Assembly (NCBI GenBank): GCA_000695325.1
Contig: AVPN01000774.1
Span: forward strand, 6,056 to 37,590
From: Pleurobrachia bachei
Lineage: Eukaryota; Ctenophora; Tentaculata; Cydippida; Pleurobrachiidae
Direction of reading: 5' to 3'
Length of the DNA: 31,535 nucleotides
Part shown: piece after piece, positions 22,501 to 30,952 of the stretch
Position numbering within the stretch: position 1 is the stretch's first letter
Layout: every line of letters begins with the position of its first letter
Made by a program: the position numbers and the translations under genes
Notes under the pieces: model-generated
Databases searched by the model: none
What the model saw: only the letters and a program-made list of their open reading frames with translations
Told to the model about the DNA's origin: nothing

Positions 22501-23438
22501 CCCTGGTAACCACTCTACAGATGTTCAAGATCCTGGCCCTGAATGCTCTCATTATTGCGTACTGCCAAAGTGCTCTTTATCTTGATGGTGTGAAATTTAG
22601 TGATGGGTAAGTTATCAAGTTTGTAATTGTAATTTGTAATACAAGTCGGACCCCGATATACCGGTCAAAAACGACTGCATATCGGATTTAGAATCAAATA
22701 AAAAATGATAATCTGTTTTCCAGGCAAGCGACACTTCAAGGACTTCTCCTGGCTGGATGTTTCCTGTTTATCTCCCGCTCGAAACCACTTGATAAACTCT
22801 CAAAAACACGACCTCACGCCAACATCTTCAACCTCTACACCATTTCAACGGTAAGGGTAGCATCTTTTTATTCCTTAGATACTCCCTAGTTACCCCCTAG
22901 TTACTCCCTAGTTACTCCCTAGTTACCCCCTAGTTACTCCCTAGTTACCCCCTAGTTACTCCCAACCCACATATTTTTTCTAACCAACTTTCTCTCCCAG
23001 GTGTTACTCCAGTTTGCAGTCCACCTGTACACCATAATAAAGCTAGTTGACGCTGTCCACGCGATAGAACCCCGGAAGGCCTCAATTGATCTGGATGCTG
23101 AATTCTCTCCCACCCTGCTCAACACCATCGTCTACATAGTCTCCGTTACCCTCCAACTAAACACCTTTATTATCAACTACCGGGGGCACCCTTACATGGA
23201 GTCACTCCGGGAGAATAAACCTCTCTGCTACTCTGCAATCTTCACTGCTGTGTTTATGACCATCCTTACTTTTGGAATCATGCCAGATATCAGTTCGGAG
23301 TTCTCTCTCCTGGTCCCCCCTGATGGTTTGAAGCAGGAGGTGTTTACCACGTTGTTGTTAGATACCGGGATGACGTTGAACAAACTAGCCCAGAACAACA
23401 CCAACACACCCCTACGATTCAACTTTGGTATTAATTAA
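10510..23438 (+). CDS. ATP13A1: P5A-type ATPase, ER transmembrane-helix dislocase
   Basis: P5A ATPases (ATP13A1, Spf1) sit in the ER membrane and remove mistargeted transmembrane helices. Exons: 10510-10635, 10772-10981, 11099-11209, 11346-11527, 11665-11781; block 1 (11894-12065, 12490-12631, 12774-12956, 13195-13332, 13512-13616, 13903-14025, 14251-14483, 14658-14739, 14866-14936, 15148-15310) or its second copy; 19773-19867; block 2 (20057-20192, 20399-20565, 20669-20847, 21089-21199, 21317-21443) or its second copy; 23001-23438. Reading one copy of each gives 1136 residues in frame, close to the human 1204. Motifs: TGES (actuator, about 298), PPELP in TM4 (about 439, typical of P5A), phosphorylation site DKTGT (Asp about 482), KGAPE (nucleotide domain), TGDSPLTA, and GDGTND (about 804). 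The start MGETVNEEV precedes the RPFLTHLY stretch conserved in the family; N-terminal and C-terminal membrane segments are present. Introns longer than 300 nt here contain only repeats and no further exons. Confidence 0.95.
13075..13139 (+). mobile_element. 65-bp micro-MITE with 10-bp target duplication
   Basis: The insert is flanked by the direct repeat AACACCCAGC (13065-13074 and 13140-13149). Its ends are imperfect inverted repeats: TTGCCTTGTTCGA opens it and the reverse complement of its end reads GTTTTGTTCAAA. The body is GC-rich on one side (CTGCTTCCCCGCGCCCCG) and AT-rich on the other. The corresponding intron of block-1 copy B lacks it, so it probably arrived after the two copies separated. 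A second, inverted member is at 2227-2300. At 65 bp it is too short to encode anything and must depend on another element's enzyme. Confidence 0.75.
14566..14630. repeat. Palindromic intron element ending in GTCCGACTGTA
   Basis: In the intron between ATP13A1 exons 12 and 13 of block-1 copy A. It contains ATCGGGGTACCCGAT (a palindrome) followed by AAATCGGAGTCCGACTGTA. The end matches the hairpin at 1533-1596. The copy B intron lacks it, so like the micro-MITE it may be a later insertion. Confidence 0.5.
15337..15691. other. Unique spacer between block-1 copies
   Basis: About 355 bp with no counterpart after copy B or before copy A. It has no coding potential that I can support and no obvious terminal repeats. 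Its presence means the two copies are not joined by a simple head-to-tail crossover: either an insertion occurred at the junction, or this is intron sequence from one haplotype left between two assembled alleles. Confidence 0.6.
15692..19415 (+). repeat. ATP13A1 ten-exon block 1, copy B
   Basis: Exons 15787-15958, 16538-16679, 16821-17003, 17326-17463, 17595-17699, 17889-18011, 18239-18471, 18677-18758, 18957-19027 and 19227-19389 match copy A one for one in length, phase and splice sites. Introns differ by indels: about 110 bp of extra sequence near 16150-16260, and G-tract expansions at 18790-18870. Exon 15 of copy A ends in phase 1 while exon 6 of copy B needs phase 2, so a serial transcript hits an early stop. 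Exon 5 joined to copy B, or copy A joined to exon 16, are both in phase. Confidence 0.92.
17248..17325 (+). repeat. Duplicated acceptor and 5' part of ATP13A1 exon 9 (copy B)
   Basis: The acceptor and first third of exon 9 are tandemly repeated. Two acceptors, ACTTCAG at 17241-17247 and CTTCAG ending at 17325, each precede a copy of GAACTAAAGACCCGGA. Using the upstream acceptor adds exactly 78 nt (26 codons) with no stop, placing a second [15 protein letters not shown] segment directly before the PPELP membrane helix. Copy A has only one acceptor. Which one is used cannot be read from sequence; the downstream acceptor gives the normal family length. Confidence 0.8.
20013..21453 (+). repeat. 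ATP13A1 five-exon block 2, copy A
   Basis: Exons 20057-20192, 20399-20565, 20669-20847, 21089-21199 and 21317-21443 encode the hinge [16 protein letters not shown], a charged helical insert rich in K and E, and the first C-terminal membrane segments. The block joins directly to copy B at CTATTATAACC, with no spacer. The exons total 720 nt starting and ending in phase 0, so both copies can be spliced in series without breaking the frame. Confidence 0.92.
21238..21290. repeat. GTCGGACCCCGATA element, duplicated with block 2
   Basis: An intron motif AAGTCGGACCCCGATATACC followed by a loosely inverted GCATATCGGATTT. It is the reverse orientation of the GTCCGACTGTA family seen at 1533-1596 and 14566-14630. 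It is carried unchanged in copy B at about 22645-22697, so it predates that duplication. Confidence 0.5.
21454..22860 (+). repeat. ATP13A1 five-exon block 2, copy B
   Basis: Exons 21498-21633, 21820-21986, 22076-22254, 22496-22606 and 22724-22850 keep all lengths and splice sites. Divergence is uneven: the first two exons, their introns and the start of the third exon differ, mostly silently. From about 22189 to 22860, about 670 bp including two introns appear identical to 20782-21453. The intron before the third exon is shorter here than in copy A. This pattern fits a recent conversion tract or a very recent exchange. Confidence 0.92.
22881..22972 (+). repeat. Short minisatellite, CTAGTTACYCC unit
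   Basis: About eight units of 10-11 bp (CTAGTTACTCC or CTAGTTACCCC) in the intron between the five-exon block copy B and the last ATP13A1 exon. A simple polymorphic repeat; it ends 28 bases before the acceptor at 22999-23000. Confidence 0.85.
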
Positions 23439-23666
23439 TTAGTAAGTTAAATAATTAGCTATTATATACAGTGTGTTGTGTGTTATACTATTGCTAATTT
23501 GTGGTATGTATTGATATAAGTGCGAGTTAAAATTGCATGGTTTCTCTTACTCTGTCTAGTGTCTAACAATTTATCCTTTCAACCCCTCTCCCTTGCCAGT
23601 ACATAATACACCCCCTCCATATTGTAGCACCATACCCTAACATTCCCCCTATAATTGTAGCCAAGT

Positions 23667-25775
23667 ATGCCCAGTTCTGAGATTGTTACAGAGGATGACA
23701 TTGTTCGGAAGAGGCTGCTAACGGACGGTGAGGGGTGTGGAGATGAAAAGAGGCAGTCATTGGACTAGTCCTACAAACAATTCACCCAGTTTCTAGGCCT
23801 CCGAGATGATACTACCTTTCAGAAGGTAATTAATTAATTAGTTAGTTCAAATTAATTAATTCAAGTAATTAAAATACCGTATTGAAAATTACCGCGTGTT
23901 TCATGGATCATATATATCGGATTGGGTTTCTGTATTTTGACCACTGCTGAAATTGTCAGCTAGCCAACTAGATAGTAGATACCGAAGTAGAACAACAAGA
24001 TAAGAAGGGGGTCCACTGTGATTTAGAAGTTCATTTCATGTTCTATTGTATGCTGCAAATACCGCTGTTCTATTTGAAGAAATGTTAATAGTGTCACTAA
24101 CAGGCCAATTATGCTCTGACCCATACTTGTTATTTCCGACTCATACAGAATATCCCACCATCTCCAATCTCCATTATAACTTGAAAATGGACGTTATCAT
24201 TTCCAGGGGTGAACTATCATAACACAGTCTTCTGTCGTGATGCACAACGCAGTTATATTGAGCCGTCGAATTTCATAGAATAGTAATTTACTTGGAATTT
24301 ATCTTCACTTCGACCATCGAAAATAGAATGAGAGAAAGAGGGAGAGAAAGAAATTATGTTACCGACAGTACTAAGCAAACATGTAAACTACATACTAGAA
24401 AATGAGGAAAATGTCACGTTTTATATCTGACTGAGAAAAGAACATTCTTGGAATTTCGGCTGAATAATAATGATAAGCGTGGATTCGTAAATCGTGAATA
24501 CAGTTTTGAATCCGCGAATGAATTCATATACATATATTTTTTCTATCACATCTCTAACACATCTCTAACACATCTCTAGCACATCTCTAATACAGTTCTA
24601 ACACATCTCTAACACATCTCTAATACAGTTCTAACACAACTCTAACACAACTCTAACACATCTCTAATACAGTTCTAACACATCTCTAATACAGTTCTAA
24701 CACATCTCTAACACATCTCTAACACATCTCTAATACATCTCTAATACAGTTCTAACACATTGCATCTCTAACACAGTTCTAACACAGTTCTAACATACCT
24801 CTAACACAGCTTTAACACACAGCTCTAACACACTTCTAACACAGTTCTCTTCCAGATGATTGCAGTTATAGCATCTTGTGAGATGTCTGTTGACAAACTG
24901 GCCATGGTCAAGAAAATGAACGAATTGGAGGCTAAGAACTATGCTAAACTACATGACGGTATGTGTAATAACCAGCCACTTGCCAGTGTAATAATACACA
25001 CTTTCTCAGAATTATAAACTGCCACTCTTGCACTCTTTTGTTCTTGTTATCTTACTAGATTCTAAGACCGTTTTGAGTGTCACACGCGTATTGGGGGGGA
25101 GGGGGGGGGATGGCTAGTCTGGTATCCGCTATTCCTCTCTTAGTTAGCTCTCCGCTCCCTCTCTCTGTAGTCTGCCTAAAAGCCCAAATGTGTGACAGTC
25201 ATTGTTTCCTTCTAGATCTCTAACCATCAATCATCATGCCTCCCTTTCAGAGATAGAGAAGGAGATAGCGGAGGGTAAGGTCCGAATTGAGGGTTATCAG
25301 AAACAACTGGCACAGGCGAAACAAATCAAATCCAACAAGCAGCAATACAACTCCATTTCAAAGATTATCAAACAATACCCCAGTCGAGATGAAACTACCG
25401 CTACAATCTCTCAGGTATACTAAGAAACCCGGTGGTGCTAGATTGAATAAATTTCAAATAGAATTGGCCTTCCAAAAACGTTGCTTTTGTTTTTTGTTTG
25501 AAAGAAACAAACCATCTCTCACTTGTTTGAGACTTTGTGCCCCCCGGCCCCTCCTTAGGTTTGAGTGCCCCCTTCCCCATCTGCTAACCCCCATCCCCAC
25601 CTAGATAGAGGAAGAGATAAAGGGGTTGAAGGAGAGGAAATCCACCCTTGAGGAGAGGGTTACAAAACAGAAACGACAGTTTGAAGTGCTAGTCTACAGT
25701 ATTCAACAGTTACAGTGTGAACTGAGCGATAATAAGACGGGAGAGGAGGAGGGCAAGATGGATGTAGATGGCTGA
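23667..25775 (+). CDS. THOC7: THO complex subunit 7, with in-frame TAG in exon 1
   Basis: THOC7 is a small coiled-coil subunit of the nuclear THO/TREX complex, which couples transcription to mRNA export. Exons: 23667-23825, 24856-24958, 25251-25414 and 25605-25775, ending at TGA. Hallmarks: EDDIVRKRLLTDGEGCGDEK (human DEVIRKRLLIDGDGAGDDRR), CEMSVDKLAMVKKMNE, LAQAKQIKSNKQQYNSISK, YPSRDE and a C-terminal coiled coil with FEVLVYSIQQLQ, ending in an acidic MDVDG tail like the human METDP. Codon 34 is TAG (23766-23768). Downstream codons (SYKQFTQFLGL) remain THOC7-like in the same frame, matching human VKSFIKW. I see no plausible intron that removes the stop (GTCATTGGACTAG would be 13 nt). Options are a sequencing error, a null allele, or readthrough. 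About 202 residues without the stop, close to human 204. The first intron is unusually long (1030 nt). Only 228 bp separate it from ATP13A1. Confidence 0.88.
23826..24855 (+). other. Long THOC7 intron 1 with a tandem array
   Basis: 1030 nt between THOC7 exons 1 and 2, long for this locus. The first 700 nt are AT-rich with no feature I recognise. From about 24546 to 24850 there is an 11-13 bp tandem array of CATCTCTAACA and CAGTTCTAACA variants, about 25 units, running right up to the acceptor (CTCTTCCAG). The CT-rich repeat thus forms the whole pyrimidine tract region of the exon 2 acceptor. Confidence 0.8.
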
Positions 25776-26405
25776 ACTAGTGCAGAACTGAACACACACA
25801 AGTGGATGGGTGAACTCATTTTTTAAATCTACAGCTGGACATGAGATCCATTTTATTATGTAGCTGGCTGGTATTATAAGTGCGATCTATAGGATAGGAA
25901 GCTCTTATAATTGTACCCTCCAGACATGTGGCTCTTATGTGGCTATCTTGAAACCATGGTTGTTTTATATTTATCAAATTTTTATTTTATCATATCCCCT
26001 CATCTTTGAGTGTCTGTAGATTTGTTATCTTTCCAACCTGACGGCCCCCTAACAACCCGCCCCCTGAACTGAATATTTGGATGTTTTTGATTTTCACGAA
26101 ACATTTTGTTACATTCGACGGAGAAGTTCCTAAATTTTATCCCACATATTATTATCCTATTCATTCCCAGCTACTCTCTAATTTATACTCTAACATAACA
26201 TGATATCCTAATATTAGTATTGCCTAACATTATACACCTAACGATCGGGTTCTTCCGCTGCGCTGTTCTTCTATTGATGTGTGTTCAGGGTGTGTGTAAC
26301 ATGATGCTGTAACACAAACCTCCCTCTCTACCCGTATTTTGTAAATCGTGATGGTCCCCCTCTCCAGTCGTCTTGTTTTTGAGCAGAATCCGGTTATTTC
26401 TAGTG
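25776..26405. other. THOC7 3' end and PLEKHM2-like promoter region
   Basis: 630 nt between two + strand genes. It has no AATAAA close to the THOC7 stop and several AT-rich TTTTATT stretches. The 3' part must hold the start of the RUN-gene transcript, but no TATA box or clear initiator is visible. Confidence 0.4.
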
Positions 26406-29400
26406 ATGTCTAGGGAACGGGAAGCTTTTTCCATTATCGATGGGGCCCGGTTCTCTTTAGAACAGGTATATTGATTTGATGAGTTACCATGGGCGTGAAC
26501 CCCTGTCCCCTACGCAAGAGTGCCAGTCAGTGATACCAGTATCAATGGAGACTAATTTTGATTGATCTCAGTTGCTGATATCTCTCTGATATATTATATA
26601 TAAATATATCTATAGTCTATATAAACATGCTAGGAGTAACTATTAAGAAGAACGAGTGATTCTCCTTGAGTAGTTTCCTAACTGTGTTACTTGTCTAGGT
26701 GCAGTGTTTGTCAACTATAGACGAGGACAGACCTCTGGGAATAGAAACAGATGAGGTAGGTACTTGTTCAAACCATACTTTTCTCTTGTGTGAACTTTAG
26801 CTTACAAGTGTGTTACCTTGTTCGACGCTTTCTCTGTGCGCCACGTAAATTACGTAAAGGAGGGTTAAAACATAACAATATCGAAAATTGGCCCCGTAAA
26901 CCCGGTCTTTGTTAATGTTAGAAACGCGATGCTAAAACTTCTCCTAATTGTTCCCTAGGTTCAGAAGTTTCTCTTTTATTGGGATCAAGTATTCCTGTAC
27001 GGGTCAAAGAGCCTGCGTAAAGGATATTGGAACTTCGTATCGCACCTCTCCCATCCCACCCTTGTGCAAGAGGTAGGTCTTATAATTGTAAGTTGTACTG
27101 GATTCCCATTACTTTCCCTCTGGGTCGCATACCAAGCCCTTTTTTGGTTGCTTTACGACGGTTGTGAAACCATATCAACCACCGCCCACATCACATCTTG
27201 TCTCCAACCCAACCCTCTCGACCTTGGCCCTTCTTGAAACCCTCCCTGTCACTTACCTGAGAAGTTCTCATTTCACCTCATCCCCTCTGAAAGTGAAACC
27301 TCTCGCATATCATCCCTCCCCGCCACTCACCTCTTACCTTACCCAGGTGAAGGAGACACCCGGAGCGGTCAATGATCTGATGAGAAGTAGGATATGGTTG
27401 GGGCTAATTCTGAACAGCAACGAGCTGGAATATTACCTAACCTCTATCCGATATCAACAACAGTTATTAGGTTTTGTTTGTTTGTTTGTTTGTTTGTTTG
27501 TTTGTTTGTTTGTTTGTCATTATTTTCAGTAAAGAACTACCAGCCCCATGCGATACTTCGCAATATAAACCACTTGGAAGATCTGGTATCTATATCATGT
27601 GGACAGGAGAAAACCATGTTCAATCTTCATCTGGATCATCTTGTCTTCAAGTTAGTGCCTTTTTGTCTTGACTAGGTCTCCTTAAACCTTGAACCGTTCA
27701 TAAGACTCACGTTCGACTTATCTTTCTTGATAAGAGGGAAATTTTCAGCCTCTTATATAACTGACACCACCCCTCTCTTCCCAGATCCCGGGAATTGTTT
27801 ATTGGACCTCGTAACAACACCTCATTTTCCCGGATATTCGACGTGGGTTTCAACTGGGAGGAGAGTATTAGATCCCGGAGTTCTAGTATTGTCAGCAGAT
27901 CCAGCTCCCGATTCTCCTCCTTCTCCTCCGCGTATCAGTATCCCCATGGTAACCATGGTAACCAGTATCAGGGCAACACACACTCCGCCAGTACACCCGT
28001 GGCTGATAATGCTTTAGAGGTGAGATGATGATGGGGTCTTCCGTTTTGACACTTGAATATTGTATTAGTAATCAAATATGTGGGTAGCAAGTCCCCCCAC
28101 CCCATATCAGACACGTGTAAAACATGCTAAACAGCTTCACTTTCAGATTGCAAGTCCGATCAGTGAGGGTGGAGATGTGGTCTCCAACATGGATCAATCA
28201 AGTAACTCTTCAGCAGTGATCAACTCCCCACCTCCTTCTCCTCCCGAATGTGAAACAGATACACAGCACAAACAAACTATACTACAGGAACAGGCAGATA
28301 CTGTACTACAGGAAGAGGCAGATAGTATACAGGATACATTACAAGATCAGCCAGATACGCTTGTCATGCAGGATGGTACACAGCCCATCACTTCCTCACC
28401 TCCTGTTGATTTGATCATGGAGGCTAGTGAACCTGTATCTAACCAGATAACTGTAGCCATGGAAACTGTATCTACAGACGCACCTTCAGAGACTCTTCAA
28501 CCTATTAGAATGCCACCAGCCCGATCAGCTCATTCCTCCCCTCTTGGATCTCCAATCCTGAGGAGGCTGAGCACCTCGTCTATAAAGAAACGAAGAATAT
28601 CTGGATCTCCGTCACCCCTAGCAACGCCTCCTAGCAACAACCAACCGTCTCCCCTAGCAACGCCTCCTGGCAACAACCAACCCCTAGCAACACCTCCCAA
28701 TCAGTCTATGTTGCCACCTCCTTGCCAGACAACTGTTGCCATGTCATCTCCTAGCAACCAGACAACTGTTGCCGTAGCAACACCACCAGATCTCGCAACA
28801 TCACCAGACCCACTTCTACGAGAGCTCTTCCCAGAATCTCCCAGATCGTCTCCCATTTCCACTCATATCCTACAGGGAACATCCCCCTCCGTCCGGTCTC
28901 TAGCCAGCCCTGTCCTCCAGACCTCCTCCATGCGTCGTCCAGTATCCAGGGTCGCCCTTATTGCTGATGACATGGAGAGTGTTGTTGCCATGGTAACAAA
29001 CACATCTGTTGCCATGGTAATCTCGCCTAATAACTCGCCCGCCAACATATCAGATCTGTTACAGCCTGCTCTGGGAGACGGTACAGGTCCAGCTTTGTCA
29101 GGAGCAGACATTTTTGATGAGGCAAGCTCGGAGCCTGACGTTCATTTTGCGATCGACAGCGAGCCTGAGAGTTCATATGATAAGGTCTCAACGGGAGAGT
29201 CACGTGGGGCTATATCACGTGACATCTCATTCGACCAATCAGATCCCTCCATTCCCGAGATGGATCCAGGAGAGGAAGAAGAGGAGGAGGAATGTGTGAT
29301 ACAATATCCAACATTCCCAGCTCCTGATCAACAAGAAGAAGAGGAAGATCCATACGATGATCCCTATGACGATCCCTACTACGATGACGTCACACAAAAT

Positions 29401-29782
29401 GATGACGTCACACAACATGATGACGTCATAACAACTGAAGAGATCTCAATCACACAACAGGATGATGAGGAGGGTAGTCCGGTGTTGTATGTAGATGATG
29501 AGGTGCCTGTGTTGAGGTGGGATGACACTCTCAGTAGAACAATTACACCAGGGGATGTGTCACGGGGTACATCACGTGACGATGTGACGTCACGGGGTAT
29601 GTCGCGTGACGTCATGATGCCACCATCAAATGACCTGATTATGACGTCATCATCGCCAAAGGAGCAAGGCACGTTGGAGAGGGCTGGGGAGGAGGTGTCT
29701 CCTAGTGATGGTCCTAGTAGTGGAGCAGTAACTGATAATAACCCGTTCCAAGAGAAGGAAGATGACAGCAAATCAGCTGCGG
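26406..29782 (+). CDS. PLEKHM2/SKIP-like RUN-domain adaptor, 5' part
   Basis: PLEKHM2 links Arl8 on lysosomes to kinesin-1. Exons: 26406-26465, 26699-26755, 26959-27072, 27347-27470, 27530-27650, 27785-28019 and 28147-29782 (phase 1 donor GCGG|GTAAAT), 782 residues so far. Residues about 1-155 align without large gaps to the N-terminus and RUN domain of human PLEKHM2: LYG..L..GYW..V.H, then RSR.WL.L.LN.N.LE.YL, and an F.L.LD end. Next comes Ser-rich sequence with FNWEESI (Trp 183), at nearly the position of the human kinesin light chain motif LEWDDS. A long low-complexity region follows (PLATPP repeats, acidic stretch, DPYDD repeats), then VLRWDDTL (Trp 695) and an NPF (about 769); human also has a second W-acidic motif followed by NPF. 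The C-terminal PH domains are not in the window. If the last donor is not used, the frame runs on to a stop at 29856 with a hydrophobic tail (YFLLGLSVALSLSVS). Subfamily assignment rests on motif order and recalled human sequence. Confidence 0.8.
27471..27517 (+). repeat. (GTTT)n microsatellite filling a 59-nt intron
   Basis: About eleven GTTT units begin at the donor itself (GTTTTG at 27471) and leave only CATTATTTTCAG before the next exon at 27530. The intron is therefore almost pure microsatellite, and its length will vary with repeat number. Confidence 0.9.
29385..29649. promoter_or_regulatory. Cluster of six TGACGTCA palindromes inside coding exon
   Basis: Exact octamers at 29385, 29403, 29421, 29585, 29607 and 29642 in the last visible exon of the RUN gene. 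TGACGTCA is the full CRE site bound by CREB/ATF bZIP factors. Here it is also how DDVT/DDVI and similar codons are written. Whether it acts as a regulatory site cannot be told from sequence alone. Confidence 0.35.
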
Positions 29783-30054
29783 GTAAATATTTTCTCTTAG
29801 GACTGTCAGTAGCACTGTCCTTGTCTGTCAGTAGGGCTGTCCCTTTCTGTCAGTAGGGCTGTCCCTTCTGCCTGACTTAGAGACAAAGCTGTCTGTCTGT
29901 CTGTCTGGCTGTCTGTCTTCATACCTATAAAAAAATTCTTTAACCCTCTTTCATCACTACTAAAGGTGCCCGCCTTTAGTAGCAATTTCCCCTGGTGAAA
30001 CCCCCCTCCCCCCGGTAGGAACCGTATATTGGGTCTATATAGTCTGCTGTGGAC

Positions 30055-30590
30055 CTATAACAAACCTAGTAATTTGCAAAAGGGAGCATCCACATTCCAC
30101 TCTGCGTCTGAACAGGTCCTCTCTGCGCTGCCAACTAACACGTGTTTCTTAGCACATGTAACGGTCACCGTCTCTCCCGAGGTTGCGTTATACCATGTTC
30201 CCTGCACTGATCCGTCCACGGTAAACCCGAGACAGCCTGAAATGGTTGTTTGGTTGCCATGCTAACGGTTACCATGGTTACCAACTGCTTCTCTTTTTTA
30301 GTTGAATATAACCCTATTGACCTACCGCACTGGTTGCACGAAAGTGCACAATTGACCAACATGTAGGCTGGGTTTTTAGAGCACTCTCCCCTTTCACTCC
30401 ACGATCCGCAATAGGAGTTAGAGTCGTCACACCCTGTAGAGTGAGGTTGTTGTGTCAATAAAAATTTCTTGCGAGTCCCGGGGTCATACCAATATAATTT
30501 GATGTAAATGAGCTGCAACGGAAAATATATACCTGACACATTGGTGGCGAGTTGACTGGCTAAAAATACCATAAGAAGACACCACTTCAT
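30055..30590 (-). CDS. Small secreted protein with ShKT and CCP domains
   Basis: Three exons on the - strand: 30590-30533, 30433-30326 and 30236-30055, joined in phase 1 both times, 115 residues, stop TAG at 30057-30055. Exon 1 is a signal peptide (MKWCLLMVFLASQLA). Exon 2 is a whole ShKT domain with six cysteines in the usual order: CDDSNSYC, then WSERGECSKNPAYM, then CALSCNQC. Exon 3 is a CCP/sushi domain: GC, TVTVTC, ERTC, then a Trp and a final FC. Each domain is one exon, and both introns (99 and 89 nt) have GT-AG ends. ShKT domains occur in many secreted enzymes and matrix or immune-type proteins, so no function follows from it alone. Exon 3 also has a possible donor (CTAG|GTTTGT, after 30066) that could extend the protein. 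Intron 1 is open in frame, so its retention would insert 33 residues. No polyA signal found. Confidence 0.75.
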
Positions 30591-30859
30591 TTTCGTTCGA
30601 TCTCAAGAAATGAAACACAACTGTTGGCACGATAGAAAGAAATGGCAGATCTAGTAAATCCTTTTGTGTGCATCCAAATGAATATGAACAGGTAACTGAG
30701 TTGTCTGTGTGAGATGGACGATGGAGAGCAGTAATAGGCGTAGTAAGAGAATGCTTACACATTAATGTTCTATAGAGCAGCATTCTTCGTGGACCAAGCG
30801 CAGTTATAGCGATAAAAATAGCGCAAACAATCACTAGCCACTGCGTAGAGAACTCTCTA

Positions 30860-30860
<1 letters not shown>

Positions 30861-30897
<37 letters not shown>

Positions 30898-30952
30898 GTC
30901 TCTTCTCTGTCTCTTCTCTGTCTCTCTCTGTCTCTCTCTCTCTCTCTCACTC
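30861..30952 (+). repeat. CT microsatellite
   Basis: A (CT)n tract interrupted by CTGT and CTTCT units. It lies about 270-360 bp upstream of the - strand ShKT-CCP start, reading as GA-rich on that strand. Simple repeat; a role in that promoter is possible but unsupported. Confidence 0.9.

Noticed and set aside
29379-29771. 130-codon open frame on the - strand
   Set aside because: Antisense to the low-complexity exon of the RUN gene; its composition mirrors the repeats there.
30326-30433. Calling the ShKT protein a toxin
   Set aside because: The ShKT fold is widespread in non-toxin secreted proteins; a CCP partner domain and the lack of a typical toxin precursor layout give no support.
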